Notes under the pieces: generated by a model
What the model was told of the DNA's origin: nothing
The model's input: the letters and a program-made list of their open reading frames with translations, nothing else
The model's database searches: none
Shown: positions 24,259-35,897 of the stretch, in pieces
How the letters are laid out: each line of letters opens with the position of its first letter
Numbering within the stretch: position 1 is the stretch's first letter
Translations under genes and position numbers: made by a program
Source of the DNA: Roseiarcus sp963721905
GTDB taxonomy: Bacteria > Pseudomonadota > Alphaproteobacteria > Rhizobiales > Beijerinckiaceae
Length of the DNA: 64,000 bases
Assembly: GCA_963721905.1 (NCBI GenBank)
Contig: CAVRMF010000019.1
Location: forward strand, 62,001 to 126,000
Direction: 5' to 3'

Positions 24259-25473
24259 TTACCGGCTCGACTGGATGTGGTTGCGCAGAACCGGATAGAC
24301 CTGCGTTTCCCACCGCTTGCCGTTGAACACGCCGTAGTGGCCGGCCCCGGCCTGCAGGTGATGGGTCTTCATATAGGGTCTGAGGCCCGAGCAAAGATCC
24401 TGCGCGGCGAGCGTCTGGCCGGCCGCGCAAATGTCGTCCTTCTCGCCTTCGACGGTCAGGAGGAAGGTCCGCTTGATCGCGCGCGGCTCGATCGGTCGCC
24501 CTCTATGCTTCATCCGTCCGAGAGGCAGCAGGTAGCGCTGGAACACCTGCTCGACCGTCTCGAGATAGAAATCCGCGCTCATGTCCATGATCGCGAAATA
24601 TTCTTTGTAGAAGTCGTGGATCGCGTCCGCCTTCTCCATCTCGCCTTCGATGCGATGATTGAAGAGGTCGACGAAGGATTTCGTGTGCCGCTCCGCGTTC
24701 ATGCTCATGAAGGCGCAGAGCTGAAGAAACCCCGGATAGACCCGCCGCCCGGCCCCCTCGAACTTGTTTGGCACGACGCCGATCATGTTCGAGCGGAACC
24801 ATTCGATCGGCTTTTCCTGCGCCAGCTCGTTCACCTTGGTCGGCGCGATCCGCGCGTCGATCGGCCCCGCTATCAGCGTCAGGCTCGCGGGCTGGATTGC
24901 GGCGCCGTCTTGCGCCAGCACCGCGGTCGCGGCGAGCGCCGAAACCGTCGGCTGGCAGACCGCAACGACATGACAGTCCTCGCCGATGAAGCCGATGAAA
25001 TCGATCAGGTGCTGGGTATAGTCCTCGAGCGAAAATCCGCCGTGTTCGAGCTTGATGTTGCGCGGGTTGATCCAGTCGGTGATGAAGACCTGATGGTCGC
25101 GCAACAGCGTGCGGATCGTGCCGCGCAAGAGCGTCGCGAAATGGCCCGACATCGGCGCGACCAGGAGGACCTTCGGATCGTCTTCGCCGCCCTGCCGGCG
25201 GAAGCGCAGCAACTGGCAGAACGGCGTCCACAGCACCCCGCGCTCTTCGACCGGAACCGGCTCGCTGTTCCGCTCGACGCTGTCGATGTCGTAGTCGGGC
25301 CTTGCGTGGGTGAAGCCGGCGAGCGCCACCAGCTCGTAATAGGCCGCCATGCGCCGCCATGGCGGGGCGAACGGGTTCGCAGACCACGCGTTCAGGATCG
25401 CCTGGGCGTTCTCCGCCGTTTTGCGCACCCGATCGTGGACGTCGGCGATCCCCTGGTAGGCGTCATAGATCAT
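24259..25473 (-). CDS. phaZ: Intracellular polyhydroxyalkanoate depolymerase
   Basis: 404 residues, the normal size for the intracellular (nPHB) depolymerase that mobilises stored polyhydroxybutyrate. The N-terminus is MIYDAYQGIADVHDRVRK. The nucleophile elbow is VVAVCQPTVSALAA, with Cys as expected for this class rather than Ser. The C-terminal HHLQAGAGHYGVFNGKRWE supplies the catalytic His. It points to PHB storage in this organism. An unusual 45-bp dyad lies 28 bases upstream of its start, between it and the divergent GST gene. Confidence 0.94.
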   Translation of the reverse strand: MIYDAYQGIADVHDRVRKTAENAQAILNAWSANPFAPPWRRMAAYYELVALAGFTHARPDYDIDSVERNSEPVPVEERGVLWTPFCQLLRFRRQGGEDDPKVLLVAPMSGHFATLLRGTIRTLLRDHQVFITDWINPRNIKLEHGGFSLEDYTQHLIDFIGFIGEDCHVVAVCQPTVSALAATAVLAQDGAAIQPASLTLIAGPIDARIAPTKVNELAQEKPIEWFRSNMIGVVPNKFEGAGRRVYPGFLQLCAFMSMNAERHTKSFVDLFNHRIEGEMEKADAIHDFYKEYFAIMDMSADFYLETVEQVFQRYLLPLGRMKHRGRPIEPRAIKRTFLLTVEGEKDDICAAGQTLAAQDLCSGLRPYMKTHHLQAGAGHYGVFNGKRWETQVYPVLRNHIQSSR

Positions 25474-25500
25474 GAAATTGCCCAGCTTGCGGGCAAATAC

Positions 25501-25545
25501 TTAGCAAACGATGTGCCAAATGACCATTGGCATGTCGCTTGCTAA
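25501..25545. promoter_or_regulatory. 45-bp dyad between phaZ and the GST gene
   Basis: Two 19-base arms (25501-25519 and 25527-25545) are inverted copies with 16 of 19 positions matching, separated by ATGACCA. Each arm has TTAGCAA at its outer end and TGCCAA at its inner end. Its position between divergent starts suggests an operator for one or both genes. Confidence 0.6.
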
Positions 25546-25596
25546 ACCGGGATGAGACGCACTCGGCTCCGCCGTCTCCAATCGTGGGCAAGCACA

Positions 25597-26250
25597 ATGT
25601 CGCGAACGACCTTGACGCTTAGCAGCAAGAACTATTCGTCCTGGTCGCTGCGCGGCTGGCTGATGGCGAAGCTCGCCAAGATCGAGTTCGAGGAGGTGAT
25701 CATCGCCCCCGGCGACGCCGACGCGCGGGCGGAAATCCTGCTCCTCTCGCCCTCGATTCTCGTGCCGTGCCTCACCTATCAGGGCATGCGGGTCTGGGAC
25801 ACGCTGGCGATCGGCGAGTTTTTGAACGAAATCGCGCCAAAAGCAGGCCTCTTGCCCAAAGATCAGGCAATGCGGGCGCATTGTCGCTCAATCTGCGGCG
25901 AAATGCACTCCGGCTTCGTGTCGCTGAGGCAGGCGCTGCCGATGAACATCAAAGCCGAGTTTCCCCGTTTCAAGATCTGGACGAAGGCGAGGGGGGACAT
26001 CGACCGGATTCTCGTCATCTGGGCTGAATGTCTCCAAGCCTATGGCGGCCCGTTCCTGTTCGGCAAGATCAGCATGGCCGATGCGATGTACGCGCCCGTG
26101 GTCAGCCGCTTCCGCACCTACGGGGTCAAACTCGACGGCGAACTCAAGTCCTATGCCGAGCGCATCTGGGACCTCCCGGCGATGCAGGAATGGCGCGAAG
26201 CGGCGCTCGCCGAGAAGGAAGAGATCGAGGAGCTCGAAGTCGAGTTCTAG
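25597..26250 (+). CDS. Glutathione S-transferase
   Basis: 217 residues from the ATG at 25597. The N-terminal thioredoxin-like domain is recognisable by LTLSSKNYSSWSLRGWLM (glutathione-contacting Ser/Tyr region), LVPCLTYQGMRVWDTLAIGEFL (cis-Pro and the glutamyl-binding Asp-Thr). An all-helical C-terminal domain with AYGGPFLFGKISMADAMYAPV (N-capping Asp box) follows. The Ser-Ser-Trp-Ser start is of the kind found in the zeta/YfcF-like bacterial group. It lies divergent from phaZ across a 45-bp dyad. The physiological substrate is unknown. Confidence 0.9.
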   Translation: MSRTTLTLSSKNYSSWSLRGWLMAKLAKIEFEEVIIAPGDADARAEILLLSPSILVPCLTYQGMRVWDTLAIGEFLNEIAPKAGLLPKDQAMRAHCRSICGEMHSGFVSLRQALPMNIKAEFPRFKIWTKARGDIDRILVIWAECLQAYGGPFLFGKISMADAMYAPVVSRFRTYGVKLDGELKSYAERIWDLPAMQEWREAALAEKEEIEELEVEF

Positions 26251-26361
26251 CGGGCCTTGTCCCGCTGCCTCGACGCCGGCTAGGGCGATGGGTTTTCGTC
26301 GCGGCGAAGAGCCTTCGCCTGCGGCCGATCCGCCAGATCAAGAAACGGAACCCAAGACCCC

Positions 26362-27099
26362 ATGCCCGGAATCGACGGCAAGGTCGTCGCCATAACCGGC
26401 GCGAGCAGCGGCATCGGCGAGGCGACGACGCTCTTGCTCGCTTCGCGCGGCGCCAAGCTCGTGCTCGGCGCGCGGCGGCTCGATCGGCTCGAGGCTCTCG
26501 CCGCCCGCATAACGGCGACAGGCGGAGAGGCGGCCTTCGTCCGCACGGACGTCAAGCGGCGCGGCGATCTCACTGCGCTCGTCAAGCTGGCGTCAAAGCG
26601 CTTCGGCAAGCTCGACGTTCTCGTCAACAACGCGGGCATCGGCCCGATTTCTCCTCTCGACGAGCTTCGCGTCGAGGAATGGGAGGACATGATCGACGTC
26701 AACATCAAAGGCGTCCTCTACGGCATCGCCGCGGCGCTGCCCCTCTTCCGCAGGCAGGGCTTCGGGCATTTCGTCAACACGGCTTCGACTGCGGGCCTCA
26801 TCACGAGACCCGCCATGGCGGTCTATTCCGGGACGAAGTTCGCCGTGCGCGCGATCTCGGAAGGGTTGCGACAGGAGGCCGGCGACAAATTGAGGGTGAC
26901 GATCATTACGCCGGGCTTCGTCCGGACCGAGTTCGTGGAGACCGTGAACAACACTGCGCTCCGAGCCCAACTCGAAGAGGCCCGCGACAAATTTGCGATT
27001 CCGCCGGATGCGATCGCCCGCGCCATCGCGTTCGCGATCGAGCAGCCGGACGAAGTCGATGTCGGCGAGATCATCGTCCGTCCCACCGCGCAGGGTTAG
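26362..27099 (+). CDS. Short-chain dehydrogenase/reductase
   Basis: 245 residues of the classical SDR family. Cofactor motif is TGASSGIG near residue 12, NNAG near 86, the catalytic Ser in VNTASTAG near 138, and YSGTK (Tyr/Lys) near 152. Arg residues after the second strand (GARRLDRL) favour NADPH. The tail VDVGEIIVRPTAQG is typical of the YdfG/clavulanate-dehydrogenase-like branch. Its 3' end overlaps the converging TetR gene by 29 bases. The substrate is unknown. Confidence 0.93.
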   Translation: MPGIDGKVVAITGASSGIGEATTLLLASRGAKLVLGARRLDRLEALAARITATGGEAAFVRTDVKRRGDLTALVKLASKRFGKLDVLVNNAGIGPISPLDELRVEEWEDMIDVNIKGVLYGIAAALPLFRRQGFGHFVNTASTAGLITRPAMAVYSGTKFAVRAISEGLRQEAGDKLRVTIITPGFVRTEFVETVNNTALRAQLEEARDKFAIPPDAIARAIAFAIEQPDEVDVGEIIVRPTAQG

Positions 27100-27748
27100 C
27101 CGGGGTTCGACGAAGCGGCCGAGCGGCAGGTCCTGTTTTGCCATGGGCCAGGGCCGCGAACATGCTGGCGAGCATGCGGCCGATCTCAGGCGCGAGCGTC
27201 GCGGGGTCCATGCCCTCGAAGGGCAGCGCCCCGTCGACCCACAGCGTCGCAAGCCCATGAACGGCCGACCAGGCGGTGAGCACAAGCGGGGCCGGATCGC
27301 CCTTCGGCGCCGCTCCAGCCGCCTGACAAGCCGTGACCGCGTCGCGCAACAGACGGAACGCGCTGAGGCCCGGTTCTGTTGGAGCGGACGCCATGGCGTC
27401 GCCGTGGAACATGACGCGGAAATAGCCCGGATGGGAGATCGCGAAGCTCACATAGGCGCGGCCGAGCGCCTCGAGCCGAGCGCCGGCGTCGGGCGGAGCC
27501 GCGTCGCGTTCGGCAATCAGCAGCGCCTCGAATGTTTCGAATCCTTCGTCCGCGATGCCCCTCAGAAGCTCATTCCGGCTGGAAAAGTGATGATAGGGCG
27601 CCCCCGCGGTCACGCCGACGCGAGCCGCCAGCTCGCGCAGGTTCAAGGCGTCGATCCCGCGTTTGGCGATCACCTTGACCCCAGCCTCGATCAGCGCGCG
27701 CCTGAGGCTTCCATGGTGGTAATCGGTCTTTGCTTTTCGTCGCGTCAC
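27071..27748 (-). CDS. TetR/AcrR-family regulator
   Basis: 225 residues. The N-terminal DNA-binding domain is ALIEAGVKVIAKRGIDALNL then LRELAARVGVTAGAPYHHFSSRNELL, the usual TetR helix-turn-helix. The C-terminal domain (HPGYFRVMFHG, TAWSAVHGLATLWVDGAL) matches the TetR_C_33-like subgroup. It follows the membrane protein gene by 26 bases on the same strand, and a 19-bp palindrome sits before that gene, so the two probably form an autoregulated operon. It converges with and overlaps the SDR gene. Confidence 0.92.
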   Translation of the reverse strand: MTRRKAKTDYHHGSLRRALIEAGVKVIAKRGIDALNLRELAARVGVTAGAPYHHFSSRNELLRGIADEGFETFEALLIAERDAAPPDAGARLEALGRAYVSFAISHPGYFRVMFHGDAMASAPTEPGLSAFRLLRDAVTACQAAGAAPKGDPAPLVLTAWSAVHGLATLWVDGALPFEGMDPATLAPEIGRMLASMFAALAHGKTGPAARPLRRTPANPARWDGR

Positions 27749-27774
27749 GGATCCTGGCCCGGTTCAAGCCGCGC

Positions 27775-28500
27775 TCAGGCTCGGATGTCGGAGAGAAAGA
27801 CCGGGTCGGTCCGCGCGATCTGAACCCCGAGAGCGGCCACAACAACGCAGCCGAACGTGACCGTGAGCCCGATCGCCAAAGGAAGCTGGACGAGGCCAAT
27901 CGTATAGCCAAGGCCGCTCGCCGCCGCTGCGGCGCCCACCGCCATGCCGAATTGGCTGAGACGTTTGGGCAGAAGCGGCGCGCTCGCGCGAATGTCCGCC
28001 AACAAGATGGCGATGAGGCCAAGGCCGAACGGGACGTTGCCGGCGGCGAACAGAAAATCGAACCATGTCTTGAACGCCATGAAGAGCCCCGGGTCCGGGT
28101 TCTGCGCCAACGGCCAGAAGAGAACGGCGGTCATCGAGTCGAAAATCATCGCGAGCGCCACGCTGACGGCGGACAAGGCCCAGCCGACGGAATCGAGGCC
28201 GTTCCCCCGACGCCCGCCGCGGTTGGCCAGCAGGATGCACGCGGCCAGCAAAAGGCAATCTCCGAGGAACGCCCAGCCTCCGGCGAGCCACAGTTTTTGA
28301 GAGCCGAGCGACAACGCATCTGTCAGCGCCTGACCGCGCTCCGCCGGCGAAGCTGGGAGTCCGAGCCGCGGCGTCAAACGGGCGTAGAAGAGCGTGCCGA
28401 TAAAGAGGGCCGCGGCGCCAGCGGTCAACAGGGCGCCGGACAGCGCATCGCCGGTCATACGAGCTGGGCGCTGAGCCGCATCTGCGGTGAATATCGTCAT
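27775..28500 (-). CDS. Polytopic membrane protein, TetR-linked
   Basis: 241 residues from the ATG at 28500; a longer frame exists but would run through the palindromic operator. About six or seven hydrophobic helices are visible, for example LLTAGAAALFIGTLFYARL, LAGGWAFLGDCLLLAACILLA, SVGWALSAVSVALAMIFDSM, FDFLFAAGNVPFGLGLIAIL and LGYTIGLVQLPLAIGLTVTF. No transporter signature was recognised; it resembles DUF4386-like proteins in size and layout only. Control by the downstream TetR gene is inferred. Confidence 0.75.
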   Translation of the reverse strand: MTIFTADAAQRPARMTGDALSGALLTAGAAALFIGTLFYARLTPRLGLPASPAERGQALTDALSLGSQKLWLAGGWAFLGDCLLLAACILLANRGGRRGNGLDSVGWALSAVSVALAMIFDSMTAVLFWPLAQNPDPGLFMAFKTWFDFLFAAGNVPFGLGLIAILLADIRASAPLLPKRLSQFGMAVGAAAAASGLGYTIGLVQLPLAIGLTVTFGCVVVAALGVQIARTDPVFLSDIRA

Positions 28501-28539
28501 GGTTACGCCTCGAGCGTTGAGACGATCATCGTTTGATCG

Positions 28540-28558
28540 ATCTAAGCGATGATTAGAT
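28540..28558. promoter_or_regulatory. TetR-type operator palindrome
   Basis: ATCTAA-GCGATGA-TTAGAT, a perfect 6-bp-arm palindrome of 19 bases, lies 40 bases upstream of the membrane protein start. A second dyad, ATCATCG...CGATGAT (28525-28553), overlaps it. Size and place suit a TetR dimer. Confidence 0.55.
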
Positions 28559-28658
28559 AAGCTGACCAGACCCGTCAACCGAAATCTGAGTCCCGCTTAG
28601 ATTGGGTCGGGCGCCGGAGAGAAGGGAATTGACGTGTGCCATGCGGTGACGGTGACCC

Positions 28659-28991
28659 TTACGCGCGGGCTCTCCGGCGGGGTCCCCGCGCGCCCGTCGG
28701 CTTGTCCACCGCATCGACCCGGCCGCAGGCCACGTTCTGGCAGACGAAGGCGCGGCGCTCGTTATCCCAGAGCATCGGCAGCGGCGGGAACCGGCATTGG
28801 CAGAGCCGAAAGCCGAGCTCCTTGGCGAGCTTCGCGTTCGAGAGCTCGAGCGCGAGCTCGGCCTCTTCGAGCTTTCTTGCGATCCTGTCTCTTTCTGCGC
28901 CCTTCGGCAGGAGCATCCACGCCGAACGCAGCAAGTCCAGGCCGGACTTCCCCGCCGTTATCCAGCCTGCGGCTTCGGTCGGGTCGATCAT
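28659..28991 (-). CDS. Hypothetical protein with paired Cys motifs
   Basis: 110 residues from the ATG at 28991. The N-terminus (MIDPTEAAGWITAGKSGLDL) and a helical central part (ERDRIARKLEEAELALELSN) precede a Cys-containing segment: FRLCQCRFPPLPMLWDNE and, 20 residues on, FVCQNVACGR. The CxC and CxxxxC spacing could bind zinc. The tail is basic (RGPRRRARA). I do not recognise a named family. It stands alone between the TetR operon and the MazEF remnant. Confidence 0.65.
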   Translation of the reverse strand: MIDPTEAAGWITAGKSGLDLLRSAWMLLPKGAERDRIARKLEEAELALELSNAKLAKELGFRLCQCRFPPLPMLWDNERRAFVCQNVACGRVDAVDKPTGARGPRRRARA

Positions 28992-29162
28992 GACGGTCTC
29001 CTGGAATCGGCGGTGGAACGGGGCAGCGGCCGACGGGCGGGGTAGCATCTATATTCTGAAAAATCAAATCCTAGATATTATAACTTTTGATTTACGGAAG
29101 CAAACAAAATGGCGGGGGCGGGGCACAAGAGAGCGCCCGTCCTCTTCAAAAGGCTTGGGCCC

Positions 29163-29509
29163 TCAAATCGCAATCAGTGCAGAGAGCTTGGCGCGAACCT
29201 GTTCGGCAGTCTCCGCCGGAACGGAGGCGCCGACCGGGCGGATCGGCCGGGCGAGGATATCGATGCTTCGCAGATGGCTCACGGGGATCTCGCCGGCGAT
29301 CGGCAACCCTTCCGGCAAGACGACGCTGGTCGGGAAGGGCCGGACGCGGGTCGAGATCGGGCAAATGAAAACAAATCCGGTATTGAGGACAAAGCCTTGG
29401 GCGAGATCGCCAAAACCGGGTGGCGGCCAAAGTGTTTGCGGCCAAGGGTCAGCACGAATTCCGTCCAGTTGAGGTCGCCGGCATCGGGCGTATATTCGGG
29501 GTCGCTCAT
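29163..29509 (-). pseudogene. mazF: MazF-type toxin, frameshifted
   Basis: The ATG at 29509 gives MSDPEYTPDAGDLNWTEFVL then GRHPVLAISPKA, a normal MazF N-terminus. The frame then goes wrong near 29387-29398 (AAGGCTTTGTCC). The family sequence resumes one frame over as LNTGFVFICPISTRV, PLPIAGEI-like VLPEGLPIAGEIPVSHL, and DILARPIRPVG, ending at TGA 29163-29165. One added base at the TTT would restore a full endoribonuclease. The start overlaps the antitoxin stop (ATGA). Confidence 0.85.
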
Positions 29510-29766
29510 TCCTCGATCCGCTCGCGGCCTCGATCCGGACCCCACTCATAGGCTTCGCAGTAAAGCGCGCGCCAGTCCTGAGGCGGCTTTCCGGCGAAGA
29601 TCGCGTCTACGGTCGCTTCGGCCGGCAACTTTCGAATGACAACTTCGTCTTTCGAGGCTGCGATCTCCACCCGCTCCCCGTCCGTGAACCCGGCGGCCTC
29701 AGCGATATCGGCGAGAAAGCGGATCGCGAGGTTCTTCCCCCAACGTCCAATAATTGCGTGAGGCAT
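29506..29766 (-). CDS. mazE: MazE-type antitoxin
   Basis: 86 residues from the ATG at 29766. The AbrB/SpoVT-like swapped-hairpin domain is clear: IIGRWGKNLAIRFLADIAEA, then GERVEIAASKDEVVIRKL. The acidic, Trp-containing C-terminal tail is the toxin-binding arm. It is followed by the frameshifted mazF with a four-base overlap. The antitoxin frame is intact. Confidence 0.87.
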   Translation of the reverse strand: MPHAIIGRWGKNLAIRFLADIAEAAGFTDGERVEIAASKDEVVIRKLPAEATVDAIFAGKPPQDWRALYCEAYEWGPDRGRERIEE

Positions 29767-29853
29767 GGGCGGGCTTCCTGACAGGGATATTCCTCGCATA
29801 TCCAAACTAAAGGTCCAGCATTGAAGCGAGGGCGCTATAATAGCGATTACCGT

Positions 29854-29879
29854 CCCCTCTCCCGCAAGGGGAGAAGGGG
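29854..29879. terminator. Hairpin downstream of metH
   Basis: CCCCTCTCCC-GCAA-GGGGAGAAGGGG forms a strong stem about 30 bases beyond the metH stop. It belongs to the same family of intergenic repeats as the element at 22117 and probably terminates metH. Confidence 0.55.
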
Positions 29880-29906
29880 CTCGCCACCCGCCGCCTCGCG
29901 GGTTTC

Positions 29907-33656
<3,750 letters not shown>

Positions 33657-33696
33657 TGAGAATTCCGAGGTTCGCTGCAATGCAATGGGCATAATC

Positions 33697-33716
33697 ATAT
33701 AAACATGTCTTTATAT
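33697..33716 (-). promoter_or_regulatory. SahR-like operator before metH
   Basis: ATATAAA-CATGTC-TTTATAT is a perfect palindrome with seven-base arms, 40 bases before the metH start. It resembles sites of SahR, the ArsR-type repressor of the S-adenosylhomocysteine/methionine cycle in alphaproteobacteria. No sahR gene is in the window. Confidence 0.6.
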
Positions 33717-33719
33717 CAA

Positions 33720-34010
33720 CGCAAGCGAGCGCGGGCCCAAGCGGTGGGCGGTCCCCTCCCTCATTTCGTTCACGCTGCATGGGGGGGATTCGGCTGCCGC
33801 CTTATCCTCCCGCGCGAAGCGCGTGGGAGGGGCTAAAATCAAACGCTCGGTGACCGGCTCTGACGTCTGCTGGGGGGAGGGCGCCGGCCGCGATGAACCC
33901 GGACGGCGACTTTCGCCCTATATTTTGCACCAGCCAATCGCTTGAAATCCTAGGCTCGCAGAAACATTGCGAAATTCTTGATTTTCTGCACAGCCGACGG
34001 GTTCGTTTCG
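33720..34010. other. Intergenic region between metH and the LysR gene
   Basis: About 290 bp. It contains a hairpin at 33806-33830 (CCTCCCGCGC-GAA-GCGC-GT-GGGAGG), likely terminating the LysR transcript. The rest is AT-richer near 33920-34010, with nothing recognised. Confidence 0.5.
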
Positions 34011-34916
34011 CTATTCTATATAGGGCGCGAGCACATTTTCGATCCATTTCATGAATGCGCGGACACGGCGCGACAGGTTGCGCCGATGCGCTACGACCAG
34101 GGACAGGGGGAGCGGCCTGTGATGAAAATCGGGTAGAATCTCCACCAACGCTCCACTCTCTAAGTAACGGCCAATCGCCAACAGTGGTGCCTGAATCAGG
34201 CCAAGGCCGGCGACACCAGCGGCTTCGTAGGTCTGCACGCTGTTAACGTACAGCGCACCTGGCAACTGAAGCGTCGCGTAGCTGTCGCCGTCCGGATACT
34301 CCCATCCATAGGGTTTTGCGCCGAGCGTCCTCGCAAAATGAATGGCCTGGTGTCCCTGACGCTGGAGATCTTCTAGCGATAGAGGGACGCCACGGCGCGC
34401 CAGGTAGGCAGGACTGGCGGCGTTGACCATACGTAACTTGCCCAGCGGGCGGGCAATCAGCGCCTCGTCCCCGATGGGACCAAGTCGCAATACGCAGTCA
34501 AACCCCTCTTGAACCAGATCAACTTGGCGATCCGTACTCGACACCTCCAGCTCCAACTCGGGATAAGTCGCCATGAAGGCCGGCAAGGCCGGCACGATAG
34601 TGGTGCGCGCCAGCTCGCTCGGCAGATCAACCCGTAAGCGCCCGCGAAGCGCCACTCGATCGCTTGCGAACATTGAGTGCAGATCATCAACGTCAGCAAG
34701 CAGATCGCGGGCACGTGCATGAAATACCCGTCCGTCTTCCGTTAACTGCACGCTACGCGTGGTCCGGTGCAGAAGCCTGACACCGACATCTTCTTCCAGC
34801 TTCCGGACCGCCGTTGAGGCCCTTCCCTTCTGAATGCCCAGGCTATCGGCTGCGTGGGTGAAGCTCCCCATTTCCGCTACCGTTATGAAAATGAGGATGG
34901 GTTCGAGATTCTGCAT
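34011..34916 (-). CDS. LysR-family transcriptional regulator
   Basis: 301 residues. The winged-helix domain is MQNLEPILIFITVAEMGSFT then HAADSLGIQKGRASTAVRKLEEDVGVRLLHRTTR, in two blocks. The effector domain follows (LRVDLPSELARTTIVPALPAF, ATYPELELEV, VDLVQEGFDCVLRLG) with the two-lobed periplasmic-binding fold. The type is close to the AaeR/CrgA group that controls oxidoreductase genes. It is divergent from a DoxX-like gene followed by an NmrA-like gene, a common LysR-regulated pair. Confidence 0.93.
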   Translation of the reverse strand: MQNLEPILIFITVAEMGSFTHAADSLGIQKGRASTAVRKLEEDVGVRLLHRTTRSVQLTEDGRVFHARARDLLADVDDLHSMFASDRVALRGRLRVDLPSELARTTIVPALPAFMATYPELELEVSSTDRQVDLVQEGFDCVLRLGPIGDEALIARPLGKLRMVNAASPAYLARRGVPLSLEDLQRQGHQAIHFARTLGAKPYGWEYPDGDSYATLQLPGALYVNSVQTYEAAGVAGLGLIQAPLLAIGRYLESGALVEILPDFHHRPLPLSLVVAHRRNLSRRVRAFMKWIENVLAPYIE

Positions 34917-34932
34917 TTTCGCGCCTCGGTAT

Positions 34933-34992
34933 TGTTCACCACAGAGAGAACAGTGAGTTCATTTCCTCGGTGTTTATCATACCCAAGAGATA
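34933..34992. promoter_or_regulatory. Candidate LysR binding sites
   Basis: Two dyads with the T-N11-A type layout occur in the divergent gap: TGTTC-N10-GAACA (34933-34952) and TATC-N10-GATA (34975-34992). Their centres are about four helical turns apart, as recognition and activation sites often are. The call rests on position and symmetry only. Confidence 0.4.
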
Positions 34993-35037
34993 CAGTAAGC
35001 TCCGAATATGGGGATCCCCCCCATCGGAGAATAACAA

Positions 35038-35460
35038 GTGTCCGAAACTATGAACCTGCATCAGGCGCCTGAAACTATGACCTTGCATCGCGCCCTGTGG
35101 GCCGGCCGGATAATGAGCGCGTTTGTCGTTATCGCTCTGGTGGCAGACGGCACTATTCAGCTTTTCGCACCGGCACAGATCGCGAGCATGTTGCAGGAAA
35201 CCGGGTTCGCGATGGATCTGACCCGTGTCGTGGGTCCGATCATACTCGCCTGCGCCATCCTTTACGCCATCCCGGCCACCGCCGTCCTCGGCGCGATCCT
35301 AGTGACGGGCTTTTTGGGAGGCGCCATCTGCGCCCATGTCCGCATTGGTGAGTTGGGGTCGCCGCCGGAACTCATTTCCCTGCTTCTGGGCGCGCTGACA
35401 TGGGGCGGCCTCTACGCGCGCGATCCCCGTATCCGGGCCATTCTGCCGCTCATCCGTTGA
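35038..35460 (+). CDS. DoxX-like small membrane protein
   Basis: 140 residues from GTG 35038; ATG 35047 or 35074 are alternatives. Four hydrophobic helices are visible: MSAFVVIALVADGTIQLF, VVGPIILACAILYAIPATAV, LGAILVTGFLGGAICAHVRI and ELISLLLGALTWGGLYA. This is the DoxX-like (DoxX_2) layout. It probably forms an operon with the NmrA-like gene 45 bases downstream and is controlled by the divergent LysR protein. The molecular role is unknown. Confidence 0.8.
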   Translation: MSETMNLHQAPETMTLHRALWAGRIMSAFVVIALVADGTIQLFAPAQIASMLQETGFAMDLTRVVGPIILACAILYAIPATAVLGAILVTGFLGGAICAHVRIGELGSPPELISLLLGALTWGGLYARDPRIRAILPLIR

Positions 35461-35897
35461 ACCAACAGGGGCAGGGCTCTGTCCCTAAAGATCAGGAGAA
35501 AGTGCATGTTTTTAGTGTTGGGAATCACGGGAAAAGTGGGCGGCGCGACGGCAGAACATCTGTTGACGCACGGCAAGGAGGTACGCGCGCTAGTCCGCAA
35601 TCGCGAGAAGGCGTCAAGCTGGGCGAACCAGGGCGTGGAGCTGGTTGACGGTGATTGGAATGATTCGGCAGCCATCGAGCGCGCGCTCGATGGCGTCGAA
35701 GGCGCGTTTGTCATGTTGCCGGCTGTCTGGGCCCCTTCGCCCGATTACAAAGAAGCCAAGGGCGTGATTGCGAACTATGTCGAGGCGCTCACCAAGGCAG
35801 CGCCGCCGCGGGTGGTAGCGCTTTCGTCGATGGGTGCGAACAGGACCAGCGGGCTTGGGATGATCACGGCCTTGTCGCTTCTGGAGCAAGGTTTTCG

